Below, in pieces: positions 62,664-64,000 of a stretch of DNA of 64,000 nt. Source of the DNA: Closterium sp. NIES-65 (taxonomy: Eukaryota > Streptophyta > Zygnematophyceae > Desmidiales > Closteriaceae); contig CANXME010001279.1 of assembly GCA_948144175.1 (NCBI GenBank), positions 186,001-250,000 on the forward strand, in the 5' to 3' direction. Within the stretch, counting starts at the first letter, position 1. Each line of letters starts with the position of its first letter. Position numbers and translations under genes: made by a program. Under the pieces are notes generated by a model. It worked only from the letters and a program-made list of their open reading frames with translations. It was not told where the DNA came from and made no database searches.

Positions 62664-64000
62664 ACCATTTTTTTATACGCTTTTTACTCAGGTGTAGTTC
62701 AATTAGTTTTGAAAATTGGTTGAGAGCCTTGGACAAAACGAGTACAACATGGGCCCGGATTCTTACTTCTTGAGCCCCCACTTTATTAGACAAAAGGCGG
62801 AACCTCCCTTTTAGGGAGCGTGGTTCGAACACCAAGGGATTTTTTTTCGCGAAATCGTACAGATGCCGCTGCCATGCCGATACCCTCTGCATGGAGAACA
62901 GGGCCAATACGTAAGTGCCCCGTCTTGCTGGCTTGGCTTTGCCTGGATTGCCCTCTGCAATGCTGGTTCATGTGATGCTTCTTCTGCACGATAGCAAAGC
63001 CTTGGGGTATGGGCATGTAATCACATCAACTACGCATTCTAAAAAAATCTGCCTCGCACATTTGCAGAGATCATAAATGGCTTAACAATACAAAAACTTG
63101 GAAGTGATGGGAAAGGATGATAAGAAGAAAGGTAGGGAGTAGGGAACGAGGAAAGGTAGTAGTGGTAAGAAGAAGAAGAGGGTGATAAGAACAGACAAGA
63201 AGGAGTGAGGAAGAAAAGGGAAAGAGGAAGGTGAAGAGAGGAAGAAGAAGAAAGGAAGAGACAAAAGCAGGAAAACACATTGTTTCAAGCACAGCCACTA
63301 ACCGCCTACACATATGCATCGTACACATATTGCATGTCTGCCATGCTCTCAAAACAACCTGTTATATGATGCCAAATGCCCTGCCTTGCACCTAGTGGGA
63401 CAGGTGCTGGCATCCGCCCATCGTCGGACCCTCCTGACTGCCGCACCACATGCTATGTGATACTCTAAGCATGCGCCTGTTACAATGCCACGAAAGGACG
63501 CGTAGTGAGTCCAGTCTCGATAGTCTATGCGGATCTGTCATCCCCAGAAACTATCGAACAGAAATATGGAGGCGGCTGCAACTCCTCTATGTGCGGTCCC
63601 CAAACCTGCAGTGTGTCCTGTACTCATCTAGTTGCTATCATGACTGTCTATATGGGGGTTACCCGTCTAAGCCCATGGATCCATCCTTGCTATGAATCTG
63701 CAATGGAAAAATCCACCAAAACCATACAACTTTTGTCCATGTCACGGCAAGTCAGGTCCGGAATGCGAGCGGGTGTTCCTATGAACCTGTGCGTCTGGAC
63801 TGCCTCTGCTGCTGTACTGGCTGCTGCTGTGCCTGGTCCCTCTGTGCCTGCTCCCTCGTCGCCTTTGCCCCTCTATCCTCTTCCCAAAGCCGAAGAGGGG
63901 AAATCGCACCACATGGTGAGGTACTGTCATGTCGTCAATTGCTCGTCCGCAAGAGTACCGACTTGCGATGGGTAGCTGGGGGATAAGGAGGACGAGACTA
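62222..64000. other. Unassigned right end of window
   Basis: No gene recognised. It holds a (TTTC)n microsatellite at about 62567-62663 and a purine-rich (AAG/GGA) tract at about 63110-63260. Short frames near 63500-63986 have no supporting motif. Confidence 0.4.
62567..62663 (+). repeat. TTTC microsatellite
   Basis: Tandem ttct units with one T-rich interruption near 62597-62615. Confidence 0.97.

Noticed and set aside
62453-62773. Phe/Leu/Ser-rich frame resembling a membrane protein
   Set aside because: Translation of the TTTC microsatellite.
63039-63352. Hydrophobic minus-strand frames
   Set aside because: Arise from a purine-rich low-complexity tract; no start context or conserved motif.

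Overview
The window looks like repeat-rich nuclear DNA of a streptophyte green alga. This is inferred from a plant-type FLYING SAUCER/Tul1-like RING gene with many GT-AG introns, chromovirus Ty3/gypsy and Ty1/copia elements, a LINE, and very abundant microsatellites and poly-C or CT-rich introns. A zygnematophyte such as Closterium is my best guess, but species cannot be fixed from the sequence alone. No rRNA gene, functional tRNA gene or CRISPR array was seen.

Layout. 1-6.1 kb: three pieces of one Ty3/gypsy chromovirus in +,-,+ orientation, with pieces 2 and 3 forming a large inverted repeat. 7.47-16.55 kb: a FLY1/FLY2-like transmembrane RING E3 ligase gene that I can splice into 14 exons and a single 704-codon frame. 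Most of its introns also hold degenerate partial copies of the neighbouring exon. 17-20 kb: intergenic DNA with an inverted repeat, a tRNA-derived SINE and a GATC-rich stretch. 20.56-27.71 kb: two convergent single-exon paralogues of an unrecognised protein family, separated by an apparently intact 3.08-kb pogo/Tigger-like DNA transposon whose four-exon transposase reads through in frame. 29.38-30.45 kb: an unrecognised polyQ protein gene. 30.49-35.78 kb: a copia element with a 1.3-kb internal inversion. 36-40.5 kb: copia debris, long CCT and CT microsatellites and a GTCGAC-rich tandem repeat.

40.5-58.9 kb: one LINE of about 5.8 kb, bounded by a 16-bp target-site duplication and a short poly(A). 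It is interrupted by three copia insertions: 42.6-46.8 kb (minus strand), 48.5-49.8 kb (short, non-autonomous) and 50.9-57.9 kb. Removing these insertions rejoins the LINE endonuclease, reverse transcriptase and C-terminal zinc-finger regions. 59.6-62.2 kb: a truncated copia element (LTR, leader, gag, protease). 62.2-64 kb: no gene recognised.

Only the RING gene has a known role, protein quality control or trafficking at Golgi/endosome membranes. The paralogue pair, the polyQ protein and the exon copies are the least explained items. Most of the rest is selfish DNA in different states of decay.
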